From Prevotellaceae bacterium (lineage in GTDB: Bacteria > Bacteroidota > Bacteroidia > Bacteroidales > Bacteroidaceae): DNA of 56,677 nucleotides. Shown here piece by piece: positions 8,588-17,900 of the stretch. The notes beneath the pieces were generated by a model. It was given only the letters and a program-made list of their open reading frames with translations, did no database searches and had not been told where the DNA came from. A program made the translations under genes and the position numbers. The DNA lies in NCBI GenBank assembly GCA_030531085.1, contig JAUNOM010000015.1:1-56677 (forward strand), in the 5' to 3' direction. Within the stretch, counting starts at the first letter, position 1. Every line of letters begins with the position of its first letter.

Positions 8588-9224
8588 GATTATATTCGAC
8601 AATGTAACCCCTAATGTATTCAAGGCTGTAAGCAACCTTAACTCTGACATCTGGCAGACTAAAGCCGTGTTCGAGAAAGGAAAGACCTATCTGGTCGCTG
8701 CAGAATCAGGAAAAGGGAAAAGCACATTCTGCAGTTACATTATGGGATACCGTCATGACTATTCCGGCAGCGTGTTATTTGACAATGAAGACATAACACA
8801 GTTCAACGCTGCCAGATGGACGCAAATAAGACAATGCAACATCAGCCATGTATTTCAGGAGTTACGTCTCTTCCCTGAACTGACCGCACTCGAGAACATC
8901 CTCATCAAGAACCAGCTGACGCAGCACGTTGACGAGAACAAAATCATGAAATGGTTTGACAGGTTTGGCATCCCGGAAAAGATAAATACAAAAATCGGCC
9001 TGATGTCATTCGGCCAACAGCAGCGCGTTGCCATGATGCGCGCACTGTCACAGCCCTTCGACATACTACTGGCCGACGAGCCCACCAGCCATCTCGACGA
9101 CCGCAACTCGCAGATAATGGCGGAAATAATGTTGGAGGAGGCACAAGCGAAGAACGCCTGCATCATTGTGACAAGCATTGGCAAGCACATGCAGTTAAAA
9201 TATGACAAGCTCCTGCAACTGTAA
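8580..9224 (+). CDS. ABC transporter ATP-binding protein (LolD/MacB-like) with altered H-loop
   Basis: A 214-aa nucleotide-binding subunit. Walker A is AESGKGKST (residues 41-49). The Q-loop Gln is at 93 (VFQELRLFPELTALEN). The signature is MSFGQQQR (142-149), replacing the usual LSGGQQQR. Walker B with catalytic Glu167 is DILLADEPTSHLD. Where most ABC ATPases have the switch His (VTH), this one reads VTS (Ser199), with a His four residues later. It overlaps the DUF4836 gene and is followed by a permease 46 nt downstream. It probably powers a mechanotransmission-type complex, with hydrolysis possibly weakened or regulated. Confidence 0.88.
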   Translation: MNKIIFDNVTPNVFKAVSNLNSDIWQTKAVFEKGKTYLVAAESGKGKSTFCSYIMGYRHDYSGSVLFDNEDITQFNAARWTQIRQCNISHVFQELRLFPELTALENILIKNQLTQHVDENKIMKWFDRFGIPEKINTKIGLMSFGQQQRVAMMRALSQPFDILLADEPTSHLDDRNSQIMAEIMLEEAQAKNACIIVTSIGKHMQLKYDKLLQL

Positions 9225-9270
9225 AAAATTCCTGTACACTACAACTATAACATAATCCACATATAGACCG

Positions 9271-10455
9271 ATGTATCTTCTTTGGAAATTACTCAGACAA
9301 CATATCAGTATAAGTCAGTTTTGCGGATTCTTCCTGGCAAATCTCATAGGCATGACGATAGTACTCGCCGGATACCAGTTCTATAATGACGTACTGCCTA
9401 TATTCACATCCGAAGATTCATTCATGAAGTCAGACTACCTTGTGGTGACAAAGCAGATTGGAACCGCCACCACGTTGTCCGGACGCTCCAACACCTTTAA
9501 CGCAAAAGACATTCAAAGCATTCAGGAGCAACCCTTTGTAAAGAAATTAGGAGCCTTCACTTCAACGAACTATAAGATCAACGGTTTAATGAGCATAGAG
9601 GGGAAGAATATCCTTAACTCCGAGATTTTCTTCGAAAGTGTCCCTGACGAGTTCATTGATGTGAACACACGCGACTGGCATTACACGCCCGGAGACACGA
9701 CAGTGCCCATCATCCTTCCCAGAACATACATCAATATGTATAATTTCGGTTTTGCGCAGACCCATTCCCTGCCCCAGATATCCGAGGGCGTGATGGGAAT
9801 GATTGATTTAAGGCTCCTCCTGCGCGGCAACAGCAGACAACAGGAGTTCAAAGGCCGTATTGTAGCCTTCTCCAACTCCATCTCCACCATACTTGCGCCG
9901 CAGTCTTTCATGGAATGGAGCAACCACGAGTTTGCGCCTAACGAAGAGCCGACATCCACACGACTGCTTATCGAGGTGACAAACCCCGCCGACGAGAAGA
10001 TAACAGAGTATCTGGACGAGAACGGACTGGAGATAGACAAGGACCAGCTTGACATGGAGAAGACAGCGTACTTCCTGCGCATCACCGTAAGCCTTGTCAT
10101 GACTATAGGCATCATCATCAGCACCCTCAGCTTCTACATTCTCATGCTAAGCATCTACCTGCTTGTCGAGAAGAACACGAAGAAGCTCCAGAATCTGCTG
10201 CTCATAGGCTACCCAACCTCACGTGTGGCCCTGCCATACCAGTCCCTCACCTGCATCCTCAACTTCCTCGTACTCATCATGGCCATTACCATGGTTGCGC
10301 TGTCACGCAGTTATTACATGAACATCATCAACAGCCTGTATCCTGACACGAGCAACGGAACATTGTTGTATTCCATTGCATTGGGAGGCATACTTTTCAT
10401 GATAGTCACAACGATAAACATCGTCACGATACGCAAGAAAATCAAGAGTCTGTAA
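9271..10455 (+). CDS. FtsX/MacB-like ABC permease
   Basis: A 394-aa inner-membrane protein with MacB/FtsX topology. One helix lies near the N terminus (about residues 14-36). A periplasmic domain of roughly 230 residues follows. Three C-terminal helices lie near 270-298, 325-345 and 365-385. Sequence outside the helices is poorly conserved, so assignment rests on topology and the ATPase just upstream. Such permeases move lipoproteins or peptides, or signal to periplasmic hydrolases, rather than import solutes. The substrate is unknown. The U32-family gene rlhA begins 22 nt after the stop. Confidence 0.8.
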   Translation: MYLLWKLLRQHISISQFCGFFLANLIGMTIVLAGYQFYNDVLPIFTSEDSFMKSDYLVVTKQIGTATTLSGRSNTFNAKDIQSIQEQPFVKKLGAFTSTNYKINGLMSIEGKNILNSEIFFESVPDEFIDVNTRDWHYTPGDTTVPIILPRTYINMYNFGFAQTHSLPQISEGVMGMIDLRLLLRGNSRQQEFKGRIVAFSNSISTILAPQSFMEWSNHEFAPNEEPTSTRLLIEVTNPADEKITEYLDENGLEIDKDQLDMEKTAYFLRITVSLVMTIGIIISTLSFYILMLSIYLLVEKNTKKLQNLLLIGYPTSRVALPYQSLTCILNFLVLIMAITMVALSRSYYMNIINSLYPDTSNGTLLYSIALGGILFMIVTTINIVTIRKKIKSL

Positions 10456-10477
10456 TGCTGTAACCGTTCTACCATCC

Positions 10478-12313
10478 ATGACTACCCCACTCGAACTACT
10501 CTCTCCCGCCCGCAACCTTGAATGCGGCATCAACGCCATAGACCACGGCGCGGATGCCGTGTACATCGGCGCGCCCAAGTTCGGGGCAAGAGCCGCTGCT
10601 GGCAACAGCATCGAAGACATAGCGGCATTATGCTCATACGCCCATCGGTTTGACGCAAAGGTGTACGTCACCGTCAACACTATCATATACGACGATGAGA
10701 TTGAGGAGACTCTAACCATGGTCAAGGCGCTGAAGGATGCCGGAGCCGACGCCATTCTGCTGCAGGACATGGGGCTGCTGAGCCTTATACGCAAACAGGG
10801 CATCGACATAAGGGTTCACGCCTCCACACAAACGAACAACCGTACCGTGCAGAAGGTGAAATGGTTACGCTCCATGGGGATAAGGAGAGTCGTACTGGCG
10901 CGCGAGCTAAGCATCGCCGAGATTGCCGACATCCACAACGCAGTACCCGACGTAGAGCTTGAGGTTTTCGTGCACGGTGCCCTATGCGTCAGCTACAGCG
11001 GACAATGCTACGCCTCGCAGCACTGCTTCACACGCTCCGCCAACCGCGGAGAATGCGCCCAGTTCTGCCGCATGGCCTTCAGCCTTACCGATTCTGAAAA
11101 CAATATCATCGAGAAATCACGCCACCTTCTGTCGCTGAAGGACATGGCGCAGATAGACAATCTCGAGCGTCTGGCCGCATCCGGCGCCGTATCCTTCAAG
11201 ATTGAGGGACGGCTGAAGGACGCAGACTACGTGAAGAACGTCACCGCCGCCTACAGCGAGAGGCTGAACGCCCTGTGCAGGCGCTATCCCGAGAAATACC
11301 GCAGGGCCTCAATGGGCAAATGCACCTACACGTTCAAGCCAGACATACAGAAGAGCTTCAACCGCGGCTTCACCACATATTTCGCTGATGGCCGGCAGGC
11401 CTCCATGGCGTCGCTGAACACGCCAAAGGCGTTGGGCGAGCCCGTGGGCAAGGTAAAGGAAATACGGGGCAACAGCTTCAACGTGTCATCGACGGCGACT
11501 TTCAGCAACGGCGACGGCCTGTGCTTCTTCAACTCACGCCACGAACTCGTCGGCTTCCGCGTCAACAAGGCAGAGGGCAACAGACTCTACCCTCTCGCCA
11601 TGCCGCGCGACATCAAGGCCGGCACACAGCTGTACCGCAACCACGACCAGGCCTTCCAGGCCCTTCTCTCCAAACCCTCCGCCTCACGCAAAATCTCCGT
11701 AACCATGTCGCTGCGCATCACGCCGCACGCGCTGACGCTCACCATGATCGACGAGAGAGGCGGCAGCACAACGGCCAGCATGGCGTACGAGCCGCAGACC
11801 GCCCTGAAGCCACAGGAGGACAACATAAAGCGGCAGCTGCTGAAACTCGGGAACACCATATACCAGTGTGACAGCATAGAGATTGACACGGCAGACGGCA
11901 TGGAACGGCCGTTCATACCAAGCAGCCTGCTGTCAGCGATACGGCGCGAGGTCACCGAGAAGGCCATCCACCGCACCGGCACAGCCCCTATATATATAAA
12001 TAAGGTGTCAGAAGAACTGTGTCCACGGGAATATGCCGCGCCATACCTGTACAATGCGGCCAACGCCGAGGCCATAGAGTTCTACAACGAGGCGGGTATC
12101 GAAGCCGACGCTCTGGAGACACACAGCGGCATCGCAGCCCACGGCATCACAATCATGCAATGCAGATACTGCATAAAGGCAGAATTAGGATATTGCACCA
12201 AATACGGAAAGAAGACTCCATGGCGCGAACCCCTGAAGCTGGTGCTTGATGGCGGGCGCGAGTTCACCGTAACCTTTAACTGCAAACGATGCGAAATGAA
12301 TATACTGGCATGA
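10478..12313 (+). CDS. rlhA: U32-family RNA hydroxylase, RlhA-like
   Basis: A 611-aa U32 'peptidase' family protein that follows E. coli RlhA closely throughout. It opens ELLSPARNLECGINAI, then HGADAVYIGAPKFGAR. The Fe-S cysteines lie in FVHGALCVSYSGQC and RGECAQFCR (Cys170, 177, 193, 197). A DUF3656-like region covers the C-terminal half, and a Cys-rich end carries CRYC and CKRCEM. By family, RlhA hydroxylates C2501 of 23S rRNA, with prephenate as the likely oxygen-transfer precursor; it is not a protease. The next gene overlaps its stop by 4 nt. GC content here is visibly higher than in the 24-37 kb region. Confidence 0.87.
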   Translation: MTTPLELLSPARNLECGINAIDHGADAVYIGAPKFGARAAAGNSIEDIAALCSYAHRFDAKVYVTVNTIIYDDEIEETLTMVKALKDAGADAILLQDMGLLSLIRKQGIDIRVHASTQTNNRTVQKVKWLRSMGIRRVVLARELSIAEIADIHNAVPDVELEVFVHGALCVSYSGQCYASQHCFTRSANRGECAQFCRMAFSLTDSENNIIEKSRHLLSLKDMAQIDNLERLAASGAVSFKIEGRLKDADYVKNVTAAYSERLNALCRRYPEKYRRASMGKCTYTFKPDIQKSFNRGFTTYFADGRQASMASLNTPKALGEPVGKVKEIRGNSFNVSSTATFSNGDGLCFFNSRHELVGFRVNKAEGNRLYPLAMPRDIKAGTQLYRNHDQAFQALLSKPSASRKISVTMSLRITPHALTLTMIDERGGSTTASMAYEPQTALKPQEDNIKRQLLKLGNTIYQCDSIEIDTADGMERPFIPSSLLSAIRREVTEKAIHRTGTAPIYINKVSEELCPREYAAPYLYNAANAEAIEFYNEAGIEADALETHSGIAAHGITIMQCRYCIKAELGYCTKYGKKTPWREPLKLVLDGGREFTVTFNCKRCEMNILA

Positions 12314-13308
12314 GAAGATTATTGTACATACTTGTCATCATACAGCTGTGCGTCTGCATCACATCGTGCTATCACGAGAGGACGCCGAACAAGCACGACG
12401 CCCTCACCGTGCCGGACAGTCTTGAAATGACCGACTCCATGCCATTCCACGCCACGCACCATTACGGCATAGGGTATAACTTCCTCGTAAACAGCGACTC
12501 ACTCCTGCTCATTCAACAGCAGCCCGAGGAGCATATCTCCCTTCTGGTGACCGATACCATATACATTCCATACGACACCCACATCGCCGTGGCCGACATC
12601 CGTATCCTGCCGCAGGACAGCATCGACTCCGTGTGGGTGCAGCTGGTCGACGAGCAGGGGAGCACGGGCTGGGTTCACGAGACGGAGATGCTGCGCAACG
12701 TGGTGCCCACGGACCCCATCTCACAGTTCATCATGCTGTTCAGCAACACCCACGTCCTGCTGGCACTCATCATCCTCGTGCTCATCAGCGCCGCATATAT
12801 AATAAGGATAATACAGCGCAGGCAGGCCCACATCGTGCATTTCCGCGACATACCGAGCTTCTACCCCACCCTGCTGTGCGTCACGGTGGCAGCCTCCGCA
12901 ACCTTCTACGCGTCGCTGCAGATGTTCGGCCCAGACATCTGGCGTCACTTCTATTATCACCCATCTCTCAATCCGTTCGCCATGCCGCCAATACTGTGCA
13001 TATTCATCTCGAGCGTCTGGGCCATGCTGATAATCGGCATCGCCGCTGTCGAGGACATCAGGCACCACCTCAATCTTGAGGACACCATACTATACCTCTC
13101 GGGACTCGTAGGCGTGTGCGCCATCATATATATAATTTTCTCCATCAGCACGCTTTATTACATTGGCTATCCGCTACTTATACTCTACTGCTGGTACGCC
13201 ATCTCCAACTATATGCGCAAATTCAGCCAGCGCTACATCTGCGGCAACTGCGGCAAGCGCATCAGGAAAAAAGGAAGGTGCCCGCACTGCAACGCCATCA
13301 ACGAATAA
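12310..13308 (+). CDS. Lipoprotein-like membrane protein with SH3-like domain and C-terminal zinc ribbon
   Basis: About 332 aa from the ATG at 12310, which overlaps the previous stop (ATGA) and begins the signal MRRLLYILVIIQLCVCITSC with a lipobox-like end. An upstream in-frame ATG at 12289 is less likely. After the signal comes an SH3-like stretch (VWVQLVDEQGSTGWVHETEM). About five membrane helices follow, for example HVLLALIILVLISAAYII. The C terminus has two Cys pairs (CGNCGKRIRKKGRCPHC), a zinc ribbon. The domain order suggests an envelope sensor or scaffold, but no function is known. The C11 protease gene begins 12 nt later. Confidence 0.7.
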   Translation: MRRLLYILVIIQLCVCITSCYHERTPNKHDALTVPDSLEMTDSMPFHATHHYGIGYNFLVNSDSLLLIQQQPEEHISLLVTDTIYIPYDTHIAVADIRILPQDSIDSVWVQLVDEQGSTGWVHETEMLRNVVPTDPISQFIMLFSNTHVLLALIILVLISAAYIIRIIQRRQAHIVHFRDIPSFYPTLLCVTVAASATFYASLQMFGPDIWRHFYYHPSLNPFAMPPILCIFISSVWAMLIIGIAAVEDIRHHLNLEDTILYLSGLVGVCAIIYIIFSISTLYYIGYPLLILYCWYAISNYMRKFSQRYICGNCGKRIRKKGRCPHCNAINE

Positions 13309-13320
13309 AGACCAAACCGC

Positions 13321-14586
13321 ATGAAAAGACTCTTCACCCATATCATGTTCCTCCTGTCCGCCATACTGGCAGTGTCATGCGCCTCTGACGACGACTTTAC
13401 AGACGGCGGCAATGGGTCCACCGACCCTTCCGAGGAGCTGAAACCCGTCCGCAAGACCATCATAGCCTACATTACGGGTGACAACAACCTGTCCTCCAGC
13501 CTGTCAAACGACCTGCGGGAGATGACAACCGGCTCCGCGCAACTTCCGGCCGACTGCCATCTGGTGGTATTCGCCGACTTCAGGGGCGAGAAGCCATACA
13601 TCGCCCACCTGAAGGACGGCGCTCTGGAGAAAGTCAGGGAATACGGGAACGAGTTCTACTCCACCTCGCCCGACAGCATGAGGAGCGTGTACCAATGGAT
13701 CATAGACCATTACCCGGCAAGGGAATACTCCACCGTGCTTAGCGGACACGGAAGCGGAGCGATAATCAGCAGCGACACCATCAGCACCAATCTGCTGAAA
13801 CTGAACGCCTACGGCTATGACGGAGCGGGCGAGGTGTCGGCCACAAGCACCAGCACGTGGATGAACGTGCCATCCATGGCCGCGGTGTTCGGCAGTCTGA
13901 GGGATTATGACGGCGGCAGGCTGCACTTCGACTACATCTTCCTTGACTGCTGCTGCTTCCAGACCGTGGAAGCAGCATACGAGTTCCGCCACGCCGCAGA
14001 CTTTATCGTGGCACCGGTATCGGAGACACCGGCGGCAGGTGCGGACTATGAGAAAATGACTGCGGCCCTGTCACTCAGCGGCGAGGATGCGGTCAGGACA
14101 ATCGTTGACACATACTCCGCCAACACCTCCATCTGCATATCCGCCATCCGGACGGATATGCTCGACGGCCTGTGCGCCGCGACAAGACGGGCTTTGGGCA
14201 CCATATATGACGGAAAAGAGAAGCTGACCCTCAACCACGCGCGCTGCATATACTATTACAGGGGCAACGAGACGGGCTATCAGAGGCAGGCTTCGCTGCA
14301 CGACATGAAGCACGTCATGCGGACAAACCTTGAGGACAGCGTATACAGGGAATGGCTCGCGGAGTTAGAGAAGGCGGTGGTGCACAAGAACGTGGCAAAC
14401 AGGTGGGACACCAGTCTCGGCATAAACTTCAGCCTGTTCCAGGAGTTCCTCACTGACGAATACTACGGCGGCGTGAGTATGCTGGTGCCCGATGACGACT
14501 ACACCCTGTACGGCAACGACATAAACACCAGTATGTTCAAGCTGCAATGGTGCAACGACGTGGGATGGAAGCGGATGGGATGGTGA
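13321..14586 (+). CDS. C11 (clostripain-like) cysteine protease, lipoprotein
   Basis: A 421-aa protein. The signal ends in lipobox AVSC (Cys20), with an acidic DDD next, consistent with an outer-membrane or surface lipoprotein. The C11 fold is clear: KTIIAYITGDNNLSS near residue 45, catalytic His143 in LSGHGSGA, and the Cys loop FLDCCCFQTVEAAYEFR. Alignment with the family D-A-C motif makes Cys211 the likely nucleophile, flanked unusually by Cys210 and Cys212. C11 enzymes cleave after Arg or Lys. It is the last gene of the run starting at 6324. The 21-bp repeat array begins 9 nt after the stop. Confidence 0.88.
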   Translation: MKRLFTHIMFLLSAILAVSCASDDDFTDGGNGSTDPSEELKPVRKTIIAYITGDNNLSSSLSNDLREMTTGSAQLPADCHLVVFADFRGEKPYIAHLKDGALEKVREYGNEFYSTSPDSMRSVYQWIIDHYPAREYSTVLSGHGSGAIISSDTISTNLLKLNAYGYDGAGEVSATSTSTWMNVPSMAAVFGSLRDYDGGRLHFDYIFLDCCCFQTVEAAYEFRHAADFIVAPVSETPAAGADYEKMTAALSLSGEDAVRTIVDTYSANTSICISAIRTDMLDGLCAATRRALGTIYDGKEKLTLNHARCIYYYRGNETGYQRQASLHDMKHVMRTNLEDSVYREWLAELEKAVVHKNVANRWDTSLGINFSLFQEFLTDEYYGGVSMLVPDDDYTLYGNDINTSMFKLQWCNDVGWKRMGW

Positions 14587-14594
14587 AAAAGACG

Positions 14595-14783
14595 GCCCTT
14601 TTCCGCCCTTGAACAGCCTTTGCGGTCGTGTGGATGGCGCATGGAGAAAAATCTAACGTCCGCAGAAAAAAATCTAACGTCGTTTTGAGAGGCATCGCCC
14701 ATCGACAGCCAATTTGGGAGCATTCACAGAGTATTCTGGTGCGCCCACGGAGAAAAGCGGAACGCCCACGGACACACCTTATT
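14595..14783 (+). repeat. Degenerate 21-bp-period tandem array A
   Basis: About nine units start at 14595, 14616, 14637, 14658, 14679, 14700, 14721, 14742 and 14763. The clearest are 14637-14678, where AATCTAACGTC recurs exactly 21 bp apart (14650 and 14671), and 14742-14783, where CGCCCACGGA recurs exactly 21 bp apart. The core is (G/C)TCCGCAG, an A-tract, then ATCTAAC. The central units are degenerate but stay in register. The same core occurs in reverse orientation at 51188-51313. Confidence 0.75.
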
Positions 14784-14845
14784 ATATATAAAACAGTGAA
14801 AAAGCGTCCTTTATTACCCTAATTAATAAAAAAAATGGGAAAGAA

Positions 14846-14877
14846 TTTGAATAAACCATAAAAAAGCGCTAACTTTG
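14846..14877 (+). promoter_or_regulatory. Promoter of carB
   Basis: TTTG (14846-14849), 20 nt, then TAACTTTG (14870-14877). Confidence 0.75.
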
Positions 14878-14945
14878 TAGCATACTTTGTGCTGACACAG
14901 CAAGACAATAAATAGAGAATACAAACTCAAACTTAACAACCTTAA

Positions 14946-17900
14946 ATGAACAAACAACTTAAGAAAGTCCTGGTCCTTGGCTCAGGCGCCCTAAAGATAG
15001 GACAGGCAGGAGAGTTTGACTACTCCGGTTCGCAGGCCCTGAAGGCTCTGCGTGAAGAAGGCATCCGTTCAGTGCTCATCAACCCCAATGTTGCCACTAT
15101 CCAGACGAGCGAGGGCATTGCCGACAAGGTATACTTTCTGCCAGTCAACACGCATTTCGTAACAGAGATTATCAAGAAGGAGCGTCCGGACGGCATCCTG
15201 CTGGCATTTGGCGGACAGACCGCGCTGAACTGCGGCACAGAACTTTACCAGACCGGTGTTCTGAAGGAATATGGCGTGGAGGTTCTTGGCACAAGCGTCG
15301 AGGCCATAATGAACACGGAGGACCGTGACCTTTTTGTAAAGGAGCTGAACAAGGTGGACCTGAAGACTCCCGTGTCACAGGCCTGCGAGAGCATGGACGA
15401 GGCCGTGGCTGCGGCACGCCGCATAGGCTTCCCGATCATGATACGCTCCGCCTACGCCCTCGGCGGCTTAGGCTCCGGCGTATGTCCCGACGAGAAGACT
15501 TTCAGAGAGATAGCCGAGTCCGCATTCACCTTCGCGCCACAGGTACTCGTGGAGGAGAGCCTGAAAGGCTGGAAGGAAATTGAGTTCGAGGTGATACGTG
15601 ACAGCAACGACCGCTGCTTCACCGTTGCGTCAATGGAGAATTTTGATCCGCTCGGCATACACACAGGCGAGTCCATCGTGGTGGCTCCAACCTGCTCGCT
15701 GACCGAGGAGCAGGTCACGATGCTGCAGGAGCTGGCGATAAAGTGTGTGCGCCACCTCAACATCGTCGGCGAGTGTAACATACAGTACGCCTTCAACGCG
15801 GAGACCAACGACTACCGCATCATCGAGATTAACGCGCGTCTGTCACGCTCATCCGCCCTCGCCTCAAAGGCCACAGGATATCCTCTGGCGTTCGTGGCAG
15901 CAAAGATAGCATTGGGATACACCCTCGACCAGATAGGCGAGATGGGAACGACGAACTCCGCATACGTGGCGCCGTCACTGGACTACCTGATATGCAAGAT
16001 ACCGCGCTGGGATCTCACCAAGTTCTCCGGCGTAAGCCGCAAGATCGGCTCAAGCATGAAGTCCGTGGGAGAGATTATGTCAATAGGCCGCACCTTCGAG
16101 GAGCTGATACAGAAGGGATTGAGGATGATTGGCCAGGGTATGCACGGCTTCGTGGGCAACGACCATATACATTTCGACAACCTCGACGATGAACTCGCCA
16201 ACCCGACCGACCTCAGAATATTCGCAATCGCACAGGCGCTGGAGGAGGACTACTCAATAGAGAAGATTTATGAGCTGACAAAGATTGACCCGTGGTTCAT
16301 ACAGAAGCTGAAGAACATCGTGGACTTCGAGAAGGTGCTCAAGGGATACAGCAGCATCGAGGAGATACCTGCCGACATCATGCGCCAGGCCAAGATCATG
16401 GGCTTCTCTGACTTCCAGATAGCAAGATTCGTCCTCGACAGGCACGAGGGCAACATGGAGAAGGAGAACCTCGCGGTGCGCGCGCAGCGCAAGAAACTCG
16501 GAATACTGCCGGCAGTGAAGCGCATACCGACCGTGGCCAGCGAGCACCCGGACCTGACGAACTATCTCTACATGACATACTCCGCAGAGGGGCACGACAT
16601 AAACTATTACAAGAACGACAAGTCCGTCATCGTGCTTGGCTCCGGCGCATACCGCATCGGCTCTTCCGTAGAGTTCGACTGGTGCTCTGTGAACGCCATC
16701 GAGACAGCGCGCAAGCTGGGGTATAAGAGTATCATGATAAACTACAACCCCGAGACCGTGTCCACAGACTATGATATGTGCGACCACCTGTATTTTGACG
16801 AGCTGTCATTTGAGCGCGTGCTTGACGTCATAGACCTTGAGTGCCCTTGCGGCGTCATTGTCAGCGTCGGCGGACAGATTCCTAACAACCTTGCCATGAA
16901 GCTGCACCGTCAGGGAGTTCCTGTGCTTGGCACATCGCCTGTCAGCATCGACCGCGCGGAGAACCGCAGCAAGTTCAGCGCCATGCTCGACCAGCTTGGC
17001 ATAGACCAGCCTAAGTGGAGCGCGCTGACATCCATGGACGATGTGAAGGCATTCATCGACGAGGTGGGGTACCCGGTACTCGTACGTCCGTCGTATGTGC
17101 TGTCCGGAGCGGCCATGAATGTGTGCCACAACGATGAGGAGCTGACACGCTTCCTCGCCGCCGCGTCCGAGGTGTCCAAGGAGTTCCCCGTTGTGATCTC
17201 ACAGTTCATGACTGAGACCAACGAGATAGAGTTTGACGGCGTTGCACAGAACGGTGAGGTTGTGGAGTACGGCATATCAGAGCACGTGGAGTACGCAGGC
17301 GTGCACTCCGGCGATGCAACGATGGTCTTCCCCGCCCAGCAGATTTCCTTCGCCACGGCCCGTCAGATAAAGAAGATTTCACGCGCAATTGCGAAAGAGC
17401 TGAATATCTCCGGACCTTTCAACATCCAGTATCTGGCAAAGGGACGTGACGTCAAAGTCATAGAGTGTAACCTGCGCGCGTCACGCTCATTCCCGTTTGT
17501 CAGCAAGGTTCTGAAGCGCAACTTCATTGAGACGGCCACGAAAATAATGCTCAACGCGCCATACCAGAAGGCCGACAAGTCCGCATTCGACATAGACCGC
17601 ATGGGCGTGAAGGCTTCACAGTTCTCTTTCGCGCGTCTGCAGAACGCAGACCCTGTGCTCGGCGTGGACATGAGCTCTACCGGCGAGGTAGGCTGCATGG
17701 GCGACACTTACGAGGAGGCTCTGCTCAACGCGATGATCGCCACAGGTTACAAAATTCCGTCACGCGAGAAGGGAATAATGCTGTCATCAGGCGGTGCAAA
17801 GGAGAAGGCCTCATTGCTTGACTCCGCACACGCACTGGTAAAGGCCGGCTACAAGATTTACGCCACAGAGGGCACGGCGAAATTCCTGAGCGAGAACAAC

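Larger units (their letters stand above)
14587..14945. other. Intergenic region: repeat array, then carB promoter
   Basis: No gene. Positions 14595-14783 hold the 21-bp-phased repeat array. The remainder carries an AT-rich stretch, the carB promoter and a leader of about 65 nt. Confidence 0.7.

Noticed and set aside
12289-12309. Upstream ATG as start of the SH3/zinc-ribbon gene
   Set aside because: It would add seven polar residues before the signal peptide and a 25-nt overlap with rlhA. The ATG at 12310 gives the usual 4-nt overlap and a clean signal.
14595-14783. CRISPR array
   Set aside because: Units are 21 bp with no constant repeat plus variable spacer of CRISPR length, and no cas genes are near. 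The same holds for the arrays at 36860 and 51188.
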